The notes beneath the pieces were generated by a model, which had not been told where the DNA came from, did no database searches, and saw nothing but the letters and a program-made list of their open reading frames with translations. Made by a program: the position numbers and the translations under genes. From Myxocyprinus asiaticus (lineage: Eukaryota > Chordata > Actinopteri > Cypriniformes > Catostomidae), in NCBI RefSeq assembly GCF_019703515.2, contig NC_059358.1:48812594-48876593 (forward strand): a stretch of DNA of 64,000 nt, in the 5' to 3' direction. Numbering within the stretch: the stretch's first letter is position 1; every line of letters begins with the position of its first letter. Shown in pieces: positions 44,603-55,556 of this stretch.

Positions 44603-45565
44603 GTTCTGTGCACCACTCCTGAAATGAGGGCGCTCCAGCCGACTTCCATTCCCTAAGGATGACCTGTCTGCCAATCATAACACCGGCTAGGACCCAATTT
44701 TTTATGTGCTTATCCCCAATATTAATGACCGCCCCATCCCTTAAAATACAGAGCCTGGGGCAAAATGAAATCTGAGTGCCCAATACATCACACATAAAAC
44801 TCTGAACCCTTAACCAAAATTCTTGGATCTTAACACACCACCAAAAAACATGGATTGTGTCTCCATCTTCTGATTGGCATCACCAGCATGTGGGTGTGTC
44901 TTTAAGACCAAGCCTATACAATCTAGAGGGGGTCCAATAGAATCGATATAAAATCTTAAATCGCATAAGACACACCTTTGCATCTCTAGATGTAGACTTG
45001 ATGTTTTTAGAATCCTAGCCCACACTCCCTCCTCCAATACCAAGTTGAAATCTTTCTCCCATAATCTCTTGGGAGAAGTTGAAGTTCCATCCCCCAGACC
45101 CTGAATAAGCAGGGAGTAATACACTGATGCCTCATGACCTTGTCGAGATACTCCCAGAGTATCTGCTGCTTTAGGAGGGTGTATGCTACTCCCAAAAATA
45201 GTACAAAGCACGTGGCGCAGCTGTAAATACATATTAACCATATTTTCAAAGGATCTCAACACTCCATTCTCATATAGGTCACTGAGCGTATTAACCTCCC
45301 TCACAATCCACTCTGTCCAACAGAAAAGGGACTTATTAATACATAATTTTGGGTTCAGCCATATCCTCAAAGCAACATTTAAATAAATGTCCGAATTAAA
45401 CATTTTTGTCCATACAATGCAAATGCGAGATAACGGGTTGTAACTTAACTTCTCCGTTTAGTTTGATAGAAAGGATTTGCAATGGCGATATAGGGGCAAG
45501 AACTTCCTGTTCAATACAAAATCAGGGAGGGGCTCTCTCAGCTGGAAGTGACCAATGAGCCAAAT
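44603..45565 (-). pseudogene. L1 ORF2 C-terminal region, copy E, part 2
   Basis: The frame at 44810-45403 reads MFNSDIYLNVALRIWLNPKL, INKSLFCWTEWIVREVNTLS, LYENGVLRSFENM, TLGVSRQGHEASVYYSLLIQ and FNLVLEEGVWARIL. It parallels copy A (2850-3330) with small deletions. The 5' limit at about 45565 corresponds to HWSLPAERAPPW in copy A. Non-functional. Confidence 0.85.
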
Positions 45566-45899
45566 TGATCTAAAATCAGTTAAATTGTCAAGTCATTAAA
45601 ATGGCTTTTCTCATAGCTTTTGAAGTCAATGATATTTTCATTTATAAATCCATTATGAACAGTATAGGACTTGAATTTAAGGCATCTTGCTTTATGAATG
45701 TGATTTTTCCAGTCATACAGATTAAAACATTAACTAACTCTTTATTACCAGATTTAATGTTATGAAAAAAATAAATAAAAACATCATGAAAAAAATATTC
45801 ACAAAAGTTATTAATTGCAAGAAATATAGAAGCTAAAATTTGAGACCAGAAATGCTTTGCGTAACTGAAAGGGCAAAAATAAAACCTTACTAACAGCTT
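45566..45899. other. Unassigned sequence
   Basis: AT-rich. Nothing recognised. Confidence 0.5.
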
Positions 45900-46210
45900 A
45901 TATATTAGGAAGGTTGGGACTATGAACTAATCTGTTTCCAACACAGAGCCTATGTGGCTGTAAAATGTATGAAATACATATATACCCAAAGACAGTTGGG
46001 AGGTGAACTAATTACTTCTGTTTCCTGTACAGAGCCTACTGGTATGTGTCTGTCAGGTGCCAAATTAACTAAACATGAACTATAAATACTGTGCATGTGT
46101 AGCCATGACAAAATGAACTAATCACTCTCCCAGACTTCTAATTTTTCCCAAATAATATAAAAGATTCCTAAAAATGAACGAATCATTCATGAACGACGCA
46201 TCACTGTTTG
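45900..46210 (+). repeat. Small dispersed repeat, copy 2
   Basis: Shares GTTGGGAGGTGAACTAAT and TTTCCTGTACAGA with the inverted copy near 40.6 kb. A second internal echo (GACTATGAACTAATCTGTTT) precedes it. It ends near CGAATCATTCATGAACGACG. Ends and family not determined. Confidence 0.5.
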
Positions 46211-46754
46211 AAACCAACATGAAAAACACTGGTAGAGAAAACACATTTGTGTAATTGGACTTTTGTCCCAAAACTTTAAATACAGCTTTTATAGCAACTT
46301 CCCTATGTAATAGTGCACATCTATGCTTCATTAGTTTAATTTAGATATTATTATTCAGATTACTCCTTTAATGTTTAAGCAAATCAAGCTGTAAAGCAGC
46401 TGTGATTTTAGAATAATTTTAAGGGAGTGACTATTTGCACTAGATGTAAATAGCACCTGCCACACAGCACCACTATTTGCATTCAAATAGTCTGGTAGAA
46501 ACACTGAAATTAAAGATAAACTGCGCCATCAAGTGTGGCTTCAATGGCATAGTGTATATTTGTTTATTCTCATACAAACAACCCAGGGTCGATTCCCACA
46601 GTTTGTCCCCATCCTGTTTCCTGTCTTCACTCAAATATGTCCTTTAATGCTACTTATAATAATAGATAAATATTTATAGAAAGGTTGATTTCCTCACAAT
46701 GGTTTGGTCACTGTAAAGGTCAGGGAGTTTAGAGAAAGGTTTGATCCCTGTGAA
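46211..46754. other. Unassigned sequence
   Basis: No coding or repeat signal of note. Confidence 0.5.
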
Positions 46755-46978
46755 ATTAACCTTGGTTTTACTATAGTAATATTGGAGTTACCATATTTTT
46801 TGGCGGACGACATTGTTTTAATGCAATTAACCACAGTGTTACTACAGTAATATGGTGTTAATGTAGTAACCATGTTTTAATTTTGAGGTTACTATGATTT
46901 TACAACAAAATACCATGGTGATACTATGGTTACTGTAGTAAAACCATGGCTAATTTTTGTAAGGCTAGGTCAGGGTTA
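46755..46978. repeat. Fold-back element with ACTACAGTAA/TTACTGTAGT words
   Basis: Repeated and inverted words ACCTTGGTTTTACTATAGTA, TACTACAGTAATATGG, GGTTACTGTAGTAAAACC and CCATGGTGATACTATGG form a likely hairpin MITE-like unit. A related fragment (TTTTACTACAGTAACCATAG) lies at about 51330. Confidence 0.65.
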
Positions 46979-47424
46979 GGTTTAGGGGTAGGTTTTGGTG
47001 TAGGGTGTCTGTGAGACTGTAAATAAACACAATAATCATGCTGTAGTGATGCCCATATGCTGTGTGTTAGTATTTAATTAGAGGTGCAAATAGTATCTGC
47101 CATTATTTGCAGTGGGGTGCAAATAGCTCCTTTGATTTGTGTTTTGCAAACCAATCTATGGTTGGTGATCCCAATTACCAACACCCCGAAATCACAGACC
47201 CTCCAAAACCAAGGGACACCCTTGGTCCCCCATGAGGACAATTGTTTGCTGCTTCCCCAGGCTATACTTTAATCCTGTTTTTCAGTCATTATGTTCAGTT
47301 TACGTCACTTGGAGGGCCTCATTACTCTCTGAATGGCCCCTTTCCTGTGCCTCCATACTGAAGCATTTTCTCTCAAAGATCATCAACAGAGGAAAACGAG
47401 ACTACTGCTCTGTTGATCTTTTCA
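46979..47424. other. Unassigned sequence
   Basis: Contains GGTTAGGTTTAGGGGTAGG-type text (46971-46995) that often flanks fish MITEs. No gene seen. Confidence 0.5.
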
Positions 47425-48031
47425 GAATCAGAATGAGCTTTTTTGCCAAGTATGCTTAAACACACGAGGAATTTGTCATGGTGACAGAAGCTTCCAGTAC
47501 AAGATAATGCAATGTATATTCATACATACAAACATATAAATTTAAACATATCTACATATAGTGACATAAAAACTAATAATACAAAAATAAGATATAACAG
47601 ATAAAAAATGAGAAATATACAATAGCGCAATAATGTTGTTAGAATATTTTATCTACAGATATGTGCAGGTGATGTATTGAAGAAGAGGTATGTTAAAGAA
47701 TATAAATTAAATATGGATATAAGTAGGAATGGATGGATTGAATACTGCACATGGTTGTATAGACCAAAGGAAAGTATTTGGGGGCAGTTTGAACCGTTCA
47801 TGAGGTGGATGGCCTGAGGGAAAAACTGTTCCTGTGCCTGACTATTCTGGTGCTCAGTGCCCTGTAGGGCCGGCCAGAGGGCAACAGTTCAAAAAGGAAG
47901 TGTGCTGGGTGAATGGGGTCAAGAGTGATTCTTTTAGCCTTTTTTTTGTTACTCTGGATGTGTACAGTTCTAGCAGGGTGGGTAGGGGAGCACCAATAAT
48001 CCTCTCAGCAGTCTGAACGATCCTTTTGAAA
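47425..48031 (-). mobile_element. CR1/L2-group LINE 3' fragment, copy G
   Basis: Same family as copy F. The 3' end has TTGCCAAGTATGCTTAAACA and TGTCATGGTGACAGAAGC. The coding end (about 47780-48020) has ERIIGAPLPTLLELYTSRVT-like text and FFPQAIHLMNG. 5' truncated near 48031, with frameshifts. Confidence 0.8.
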
Positions 48032-48884
48032 TTTTATTTTCTATGTCACAAATTAATCTTATTAACATTGTTCAGAGGTGACAAACTCTCTCTTTGATAT
48101 ATTGTGTCTTCATTCAGGGCAAATTTTTTGATCAAATGATTACACTTCTATGGTTGATGAACAGTAGCAACATATTACAATGAACGTGTGAAGGCTTTTG
48201 TCTCTAGAGTGAAAATAAGATAACAGAACCACAAATAAGCTGTACAATTTTCCACAGGCTCAGAAAATGCCCTGTTAGCTTGCAGTACCACACAGTGCTG
48301 CGCAAAAATCCATGTATTACACAGGCACTTATACACTTTGAACAAATACATATCCTTAGATACAAACAAATAGGCTGTACTTTGGAGAAATCACCTGTTA
48401 TCCCTACTATCCTTTGTCCCTAGGTGCTATGCTAACAGCCTACTCTACAAGCCAGTTTACAAGGATCTGGTCATGTTTACATTAGATCCTTCCTTGAAAA
48501 GAGCAGGACTACACTTCAGAATAGAAATGAGCAAACATGAATAATTCAGTCTACCTCTGGACCATTAGCATGTTTCCTTTGAATAAAGTGATAATAGGTT
48601 ATCGTCTGTGAAATGGAAATGGTATAACACAGACAGAGAAAACATTTGCAGTTACAGCAGAAGAAATTTATATCACAGCACATCTGCTCGGCAAAGCCCA
48701 ACATGCGCATGCAAAGAGAAAATGTAGTGTTCAGCACGGCTGCCTCAATGATTAGATTTGCATTTTTGCTTGCAGCTGAGAATCTTTCATCTTACCACTA
48801 CTTTTTCCAATTACCTTGCTTTATAATAATGAAACGACAGCGCTAATTAGGCAAAGTTAAAAACGTATTGTTACCTTATTATAG
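48032..48884. other. Unassigned sequence
   Basis: No recognisable gene or repeat. Only short low-content frames. Confidence 0.5.
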
Positions 48885-50030
48885 TAAAGGTGCTATATGT
48901 AATATTTTTACTGTACTAAATAATAAAATGTCCATAATATGTCATTAGAGAATTAGGAAACATGCTAAGTTGAAATACTGGCTTCTCCAATAACAATGCT
49001 ACAGCCAGTATATTCTACTTTGAAGTTTCCATTCTGGGCCAGAATTTCTGTTTATGTTTTGGCCTGTGTGATCCCGCCCACTGCCCACTCACCAATAGTA
49101 TTTTGACACCACCGGGTTGCCAGATTTGAACAAGTTTCAGCCAGTTGTCACAACAAACGAGAAAAATTTACCATGGATCGTTCAAAACGGCAAACCTCCA
49201 GGGAATCACCGGTTGTAAAAACAAAGAAACCCCAAACAGAGCAGAGTCTACAAGCAAAAAGGGAAAGGGACAGAGTCCTTAATAAAAACCCAAATCAACA
49301 TCGGCTTGGCTTTTCAGAGGTGGCAAAAACTCTGAGATCTGAAAGGTTTAAAAAGCGACCCAGAGATATCTTTTTTCTTTCCCAACAGGTAAGATATTTT
49401 ATGGATATGGTTTATGTATAGTTGTGTAATCACAAACACACACACTTCTGTGTGTGTAGTGAAATACAATAATTATACTGTAATCGGTGCAGAACTTTTC
49501 ACTTGCTAGCACACGTGTGTATTTTTATTTATAACGGCAATAATTTATATAAATAAATCCTTTAGTCCTAGGCTTGCCAAGGACATGTGAGTCTTGAAAT
49601 GATGTTGACCACTGGTTTGTAACAATGACAATCTATAAATTAGTTACTACCGTGGTCTATTTGGCCAGAATATCCTGCAGTTATAAAAACTTTACAATGT
49701 TTGACCTTATCAGACTAGCAATCATTATGTCTAATGTTAACAAATGTTGCCAATAAGTCAAAACAACAGCATAAGATATGGCACTTACCTGCCCAGATGA
49801 CATGTTTTTGGATATCCGTCTTTTCCTTTCTTTCATTATTTATTTGTCCATTCACTCTGATAAGATGTCCTGTATCCACGTGTACACCGATGTCTCGAAC
49901 CACATTCATCCGCGCAGAGGAGCAGCACAACCAAAATAATGCTCGCATGCAAGTGATGTTCGTAATGCAAGACGCATGCAGTTTTATTTTTTAACCGGTA
50001 GAGGGCCAAAATGTACATAGTGTAGCTTTA
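48885..50030 (+). mobile_element. Non-autonomous DNA element with TAAAGGTGC ends
   Basis: The left end TAAAGGTGCTATATGTAA and the right end, read inward (TAAAGCTACACTATGTACA), form imperfect inverted repeats about 1.15 kb apart. The interior has a short coding remnant and (CA)n near 49434. Short, degenerate TIRs of this type are common in fish. I suspect the PIF/Harbinger/ISL2EU group, but the family is not proven. Confidence 0.6.
49173..49421 (+). pseudogene. Frameshifted coding remnant inside the TAAAGGTGC element
   Basis: The ATG frame starts MDRSKRQTSRESPVVKTKKP and continues with QAKRERDRVLNKN. Downstream the conserved-looking protein sits in another frame: TQINIGLAFQRWQKL, a stop, then DLKGLKSDPEISFFF (about 49294-49380). 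The motif R.NIG.AF.RW..L with a following GLK.D recurs, as I remember, in fish transposon proteins. A GTAAG follows at 49388, which could be coincidence. Non-functional. Confidence 0.5.
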
Positions 50031-50399
50031 ATCACCAAAAATATATAATCACGACAATAATCAGAAATGGCCAAATTGTTGAGAACTGCTCAACGGAGCA
50101 GCTTTCAGCATATCAGGCAAATGGCAAAGAGCGAATGTGTGCATGTTGTAAATGAATTGAATGAATCAGGGCTCCAGACTAAAAAAAAAAATACTATGGA
50201 GCCATTGGCTTCTAAACTGAAACTTTTAGGAGCCAAATAGCTAGTTTTTAGTTGCCAAATTAGAGAATAACTTTATTTAGATGGTTGTTCACAAGCAAGA
50301 TAGAAATGTGAAAAATATAGAAAGACAGCTCATAACCCATTAATTGGCAGATGGTTTTAAAATCTATATATGTGACCTGCTCCACAATCACTTTGTGCC
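50031..50399. other. Unassigned sequence
   Basis: AT-rich. Nothing recognised. Confidence 0.5.
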
Positions 50400-50402
50400 A
50401 GA

Positions 50403-50435
<33 letters not shown>

Positions 50436-50735
50436 GTTTTACTATATTAGTGAGAACATCTCATAGTCTTCCATTGATTTCATAGCAGGCTAATGATATT
50501 GTCTGTTTCCTAACCCTAACCTTACCCCTAAACTTAACCCTCACAGAAAACTGTGCACATCAGTAGATTTAAAGCTAAACATGATTTGTCTGATATATAG
50601 GCCTTTTTTTTTTTACTAGTGAGGACCACCTAAAATGTCCTCACTAGTGGGTTTTTAACAAGTTTCACTATATTAGTGAGGACATTTTAAAAAATTTGGC
50701 ACTCACAAGTATTGCCAAACCTGTACACACACACA
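50400..50735 (+). mobile_element. CA-flanked MITE with TAACCCTAACC core
   Basis: (CA)n runs lie on both sides (50402-50428 and 50726-50745). Inside are TTACTATATTAGTGAGAACA, CCTAACCCTAACCTTACCCC, a T run, then GTCCTCACTAGTGGG and CACTATATTAGTGAGGACAT. The last matches the beginning in direct orientation, and ACTAGTGAGGACCACC pairs with it. This is a common fish non-autonomous DNA repeat. Confidence 0.7.
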
Positions 50736-50745
50736 CAAACACACA

Positions 50746-51339
50746 CTTATTATTATTATAATTATTAAAAATGTTCTTCATTTTTCCTTGCTGTGACCAT
50801 ACAGCCCAGACGCAGACACTACTATAGTCCAAACTGAATGAAAACCCTGATGCATATTAGTGTGCTACAAAAATCCCAATAATAAAAAATAAATAAATAA
50901 AAAAAAAAAGATTTGGTACATAATGTGGGACTTTTAATTATAAACAAGCCCGAAATACACCAGGTACTCTTATTATGAAATGTGTGCGCTCCCAGTTGTG
51001 AACTTACTGATGGCTGATTCACTGTTAAACTGACTGATTTAAACTGCTAACCTGACCTCCTTAATTAAAACTGGTTTCATTAAAAAGAATACGGGAATAC
51101 GGGAATATTTGTTTGCAAATTGGACATAATGGCTTGCGCTGTTCCTTGAACTTTAATAACATTTACAAGTGAACCTCAAGGAACATATTAAAATAAAAAG
51201 TAATCTCATGAACCTTTAAATGTAATTTTTTTTGTCACAATTCAAGTAATTATTTCTTCACATTTATGGGCTTAAATTTATTTTTTTTTATTTCTGTTTC
51301 CTTTGCACACAAAAAATTAACCATGATTTTACTACAGTA
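50746..51339. other. Unassigned sequence
   Basis: AT-rich with a small ACTACAGTAACC fragment at the right end. No gene seen. Confidence 0.5.
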
Positions 51340-51935
51340 ACCATAGTTCTATTTCCCTTCGCTCCGGACTGCCAGGGCGGTATCCTAATTACCTAGTTGA
51401 GTCTTTCCTTGGTGCTCGTATCTTGCCAAGTCCAAATATTGAAGTCATCACCCCCATGACTGTTCCTTTTTCCAGAACATTTAACCCATTGTGATTGCAG
51501 TGAATGCATGTTTGCAAGCCCTCCATTTTTTGTTGCTTTGCTTGTATCTGTTGGATTGTTTAAAGATCAAGACAAGAGGTAAGTGTTATTAAACGGCCCC
51601 TGTGCAGCCTAAATTTTTCCACTTGCCCTCGTGGTTGAATCACTGAATGTTGTGTTTGCTGGTTGGCTGCCACGCATTATGTAAAGACAAACTGTTAATC
51701 ATTTACGCTGGTAAGCAGCATTGGCGCTACTAACCAACAATTAACAGACATTTAATTATATTAATATATTACTGCTTTGGTTACATTTCTAGTGGCGAGT
51801 TGCACGTTTTGTAGTACACACATGGACTTAGATGATGGTCATGATCGCTGCCCATCTTGTTTTGGATCTAAAAACTTGAAGCAGGCCCTCTCAGATGACA
51901 CCATGCGAGGGTCGGATGTGTGAATGGCAAGCTCT
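51340..51935 (+). pseudogene. DIRS-like leader and gag N-terminal fragment
   Basis: At about 51794-51905 one frame reads ASCTFCSTHMDLDDGHDRCP followed by SCFGSKNLKQALSDD. The C-x2-C and HDRCPSC cluster resembles the start of the DIRS gags at 12.0 kb (DGHDRCLTC). The 450 bp before it contain GCTCCGGACTGCCAGGG and similar leader text. Nothing more of the element follows. It is cut by, or joined to, the L1 at about 51960. Family assignment is by this motif only. Confidence 0.5.
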
Positions 51936-51998
51936 GCGCACTTTGCTAGTTGGTGAGATTTGATACACTCTGTTCCATAACTGATCTAGGAGGACATT

Positions 51999-52755
51999 AT
52001 GTCAAAGAATTGAAATTCCTCGGGCTCTGAAGACATTAAAAGACACTTACGTGCTCAAGCTGACGCCCCCGAGCAGGCCACAAGCCTGGTAGTTGATTTA
52101 GTCGGAGAGGTGCGGGAAATGATGAAGGTTGTGGAGGCGAAGTTCACTGATGTGGTTACAAGAATGGGGGATGTTGAGAAACAGATCGATTACCTGGAGT
52201 CATCGGAGAGGGAATTCTCTTCTAATACGTTAGTGACCAAGGTGGATTTTGAGTATGTCTGGGAGAAGTTGGAGGACATGGAGAACCGTAGCCGACGGAA
52301 TATCGTCCGTATCATTGGAATCCCTGAGGGAACAGAGGGACAGGATACGGAGAAATTCCTGGATGGGCTCTTTCCGAATCTGCTCGACATAGCCGGCCAT
52401 AAGCTGGAAACCGAGCGAGCTCACAGGGTTCCTGCTCAGCGATCTGCGGAGGTAGACAGGCCCTGATCAATTCTGGCCAAATTTCTGAGATCATCCGATA
52501 GAGATTTTGTGTTATGCGAGGCGAGGAGTAAGGGAAGGCTTTCTTGGAAGAACCACAGCATTTTCTTGTTCCCAGACTTTACGAATTCAACAAGAAAGAA
52601 ACGTGATTGATTCAAGGAATGCAAGAAACTTTTACACCAACGGAAGGTCGCTTTGGCACTGATATTCATGGCCAAATTGAGAACAGATTCTAAGGATGGC
52701 CGTAAAACATTTGCATGCCCACAGCAAGTGATGTCCTTCATAAAGTCAATGGAGT
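51999..52755 (+). pseudogene. L1 ORF1, copy C
   Basis: ATG at 51999 (MSKN, then a stop) begins the frame. The useful open part is 52110-52466: a coiled-coil segment (VVTRMGDVEKQIDYLESSER), LVTKVDFEYVWEKLEDMENR, and the RNA-recognition start SRRNIVRIIGIPEGTEGQ, then FLDGLFPNLLDIAGHKLETE and RAHRVPAQ. After a stop it continues as SILAKFLRSSDRDFVL and SKGRLSWKNHSIFLFPDFTN. The protein binds L1 RNA. Four or more stops. Confidence 0.85.
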
Positions 52756-54338
52756 AAGTCATCTTGTTGAACTCACGTTGCAGCCAAGTGGACCGGCTCA
52801 CTGAACATTCGCTTGACTGTTTGAGGATTCTGTGCACTTTGTTTGTGCTGGTTCCACCTAGCGGCTGGAGTTTATTTTGTAGAGTAGCACACATTCTGGA
52901 CAGTTTTGTGGATGAATATACATGCTCTTTGTGCTTATTCCATCTATTGGTTGGAGTTTGTTTTATAGATTATCTTTTGCTTTGTAATTCAGTCTCACAA
53001 AATTTGTATAAAAACACCGGACTTGAGCAATCCAATGACAAAGTTGTTGCAGGGGTTCTTGTAGACGTGCAGTTGGCACTGTCGTGTGCAGGGTTAATGA
53101 GCATGTTTTTCTTTTTTCTGTTTGTTTGGTTCTGGGGGATGTTCGGGTTTTGATTGTCGCACTAATGTTGGAATGCGGTCTTTATAATCTTGTTTTTGAC
53201 ACACAATGTATTTTTTCTTATATGTCAAAATGTCAAATGTTAATCTGAGTGGATTGTCTCTCTCCACATGGAATGTGAATGGGTTGGGGCACCCCATAAA
53301 AAGAAGGAAGGTTATTTCTCTTCTTAAGTGTAAGTGTAAGTCATTACGCTGATAAGTAAACATCTACAATTCAAATGTCTCAAACAGATTAAAGATAAAT
53401 TAGGAAGAGTAATTATTGTTTTAGCTGAAATTCAGGGGCAAAGTCTTATTTTGGTTAATATTTATGCACCTAACTTTATCAGGGCATTTTTATAGATCTT
53501 GAAGGGATGTTGCAAGCTGCTGGCACCCCTCATGATATAATATTGGGAGGAGACTTTAATCTTTTGATGGACTCAGTCCTTGATCATTGTGAAGCAAAAG
53601 TGTGCAAGCCCCTTAGAGCAACATTGACGCGTCACAGGATGTGTAAAAATCTTGGTCTTACAGATATTTTGAGACTTTTGAACCCATCTGGTAAGGACTG
53701 TAAATGTATTCATCAGTCCATAAGATTTAATCTAGAATAGATTTTTCTTTATAACTAAGTCCCTCATTTCATCTGTTGTTGACTGCTTAATTGGAAACAT
53801 TTTAGTCTCAGATCACATATGAAGAAAAGGAAATCATATAGTTGGTGCTTTAATGTATCGCTTTTGGAAAATCCTGAATTCCAATAATTGTTAAAGGCTT
53901 AAATCAGTGTCTATATGGAGACCAACTGGTCCTCAGTATCTTCTGTGGGTGTGGCTTGGGAGGCACTTAAGGTGGTTCTTAGGGGCCAGATCATATAGTA
54001 TGCCTCATTCACCAAAAAAATCCAAAGCACAAGAACTCGTGGATTGGAAGGGAATATTAAAAGTGCCAAGACAGAGCTGAAACACAGAATGTCATCTAAT
54101 GGCCTCAAAGAATTCACCCAACTGAAATAAAGATATAATACTATTTTGTCGCGGAAGGTGGAGTTTTGGCTGTTCAAGGCAAGACAGTCATACTTTGAGT
54201 CGGGGGACAAAGCAGGGAAGCTGCTGGCTACATATATAAAACAGAGAGAGTCTTTTTCTACCAGATTTACCTCAGTGAAATCTGCTGGTGGTGAAATATT
54301 TACCTTGGCCACTGATATTAATAATGTTTTTTCTGATT
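52756..54338 (+). pseudogene. L1 ORF2 start, endonuclease and linker, copy C
   Basis: A short inter-ORF region (52770-53220) matches 33.4-33.6 kb of copy B. ORF2 starts at about 53226 with MSNVNLSGLSLSTWNVNGLG and RRKVISLLK. A deletion jumps to ISKHLQFKCLKQ, then LGRVIIVLAEIQGQSLILVN, LGGDFNLLMDSVLDHCEAKV (53541-53600) and LLNPSGKDCK. The linker YASFTKKIQSTRTRGL and ARQSYFESGDKAGKLLATYI follow, ending at about 54338 before any reverse transcriptase motif. The copy is 3' truncated where another L1 tail begins. Confidence 0.85.
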
Positions 54339-54490
54339 AACACTTTTATTGATTCAGACACATGAAACAGAAAAGCAAACATATATACACAGAATCAACT
54401 TTTAACCCCAATAATTCCCTTTCGCTCTCCCAATCCCCAAGTTGTGGTCCAACTTGAGAATACACCAAAAAAAAAAAAAAAATATATATA
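54339..54490 (-). mobile_element. L1 3' end on the opposite strand
   Basis: AACACTTTTATTGATTCAGA and CAGAATCAACTTTTAACCCC match the terminal L1 sequences at 30.77-30.83 kb and 40.79-40.86 kb, all on the minus strand. A poly-A/T run at 54468-54485 follows. It abuts the plus-strand copy C head-on. Confidence 0.75.
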
Positions 54491-55009
54491 ATTTCTTCAA
54501 TTTCGCACATCCATTTAAACCAAACTTTTACTTTGATGAACCACTGTGTCAGTTTCTGTATCTACTTGATGGAAGTTTCACACTTCTGGATAAGCAGTTC
54601 GCTACATGGTCGTTTGATTCTTACACCATAAGAGGCTGCAATTTCATCAAATAAATAGCCTGGAATGTGCTACATGCTTCAGATTAAATCACCCTTTTAC
54701 TTTCTGTAATCTAATACACAGATTACAGAAGTCATAATGTGATGTTTTTAGCGGGTCAACACCTTCACACATCACTTTGAAGCATGATCAAACTGCCTAT
54801 TTATGAACTTATATATCATATACAATAAATCATTGCTAAAGTGAATAGAAACAAATAACATTTTATATGCAGCGTATTAATAGTGTAGGAATAATAATTT
54901 ATGAATGATTAATTAACTATAAACTAATGCTTTACAAATACTTTATACCGTGCAGTTATTATAAAGTGTTACCAAAATAAATAATTGGATAATTAAATAA
55001 TAATTGTAT
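54491..55009. other. Unassigned AT-rich sequence
   Basis: No gene or repeat recognised. Confidence 0.5.
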
Positions 55010-55556
55010 TTAGAACCCCAGTGAGCAAGCCAAAGGCGACAGTGACAAGGAACACAAAACTCCACAAGATGTTGGTTAATGGAGAAAAATAACCTTGGGA
55101 GAAATCATGCTCACTGTGGGGGCCAGTTTCCCTCTGACTAAACAGCATGAATAAATGCCAATATTAGTTTTTGTGAGTAGTGCAAGTCATGGTTTAAAAA
55201 TAGTAAACTAAGTAAGTTTTAAGGGCCATTGTTTAAACAAAGATTTAGTTTGAACAGTAAGATTAATGATTAATGTCTTTGATGTCCATCTTGGAGTTGG
55301 CTGATCAAGGCGTTTGTTGGCAATTAATTGATAGTCTATGTATTCCTTTCAAAAGTGTAGTCCACCAATAGATCAAGGTGATGCAGGCAGAGATCAGTGA
55401 GGTGCACTGCAGTTCAACTGGCAGGTCATTTCGGTGATGTCCATCCTAAGTCCAAGGTTCAGGCAGTGGCATATGAAGTATCCCATGTCTTACGGTTAAA
55501 GTTGGCATCAGTTCATCCTCTGAAGTTCACTGGCAAGTACACTAGTGTACCACCTG
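55010..55556 (+). repeat. Unclassified repeat with CCCCAGTGAGCAAGCC start
   Basis: Words CAGTGAGCAAGCCAAAGGCG, AACCTTGGGAGAAATCATGC and GGGGCCAGTTTCCCTCTGAC are familiar from a dispersed fish repeat. No coding frame. It stops where the gypsy integrase frame begins. Confidence 0.5.

Noticed and set aside
49388..49392. GTAAG after a pyrimidine-rich run as a real splice site
   Set aside because: The flanking frame is broken and belongs to a transposon remnant. There is no second exon I can identify.
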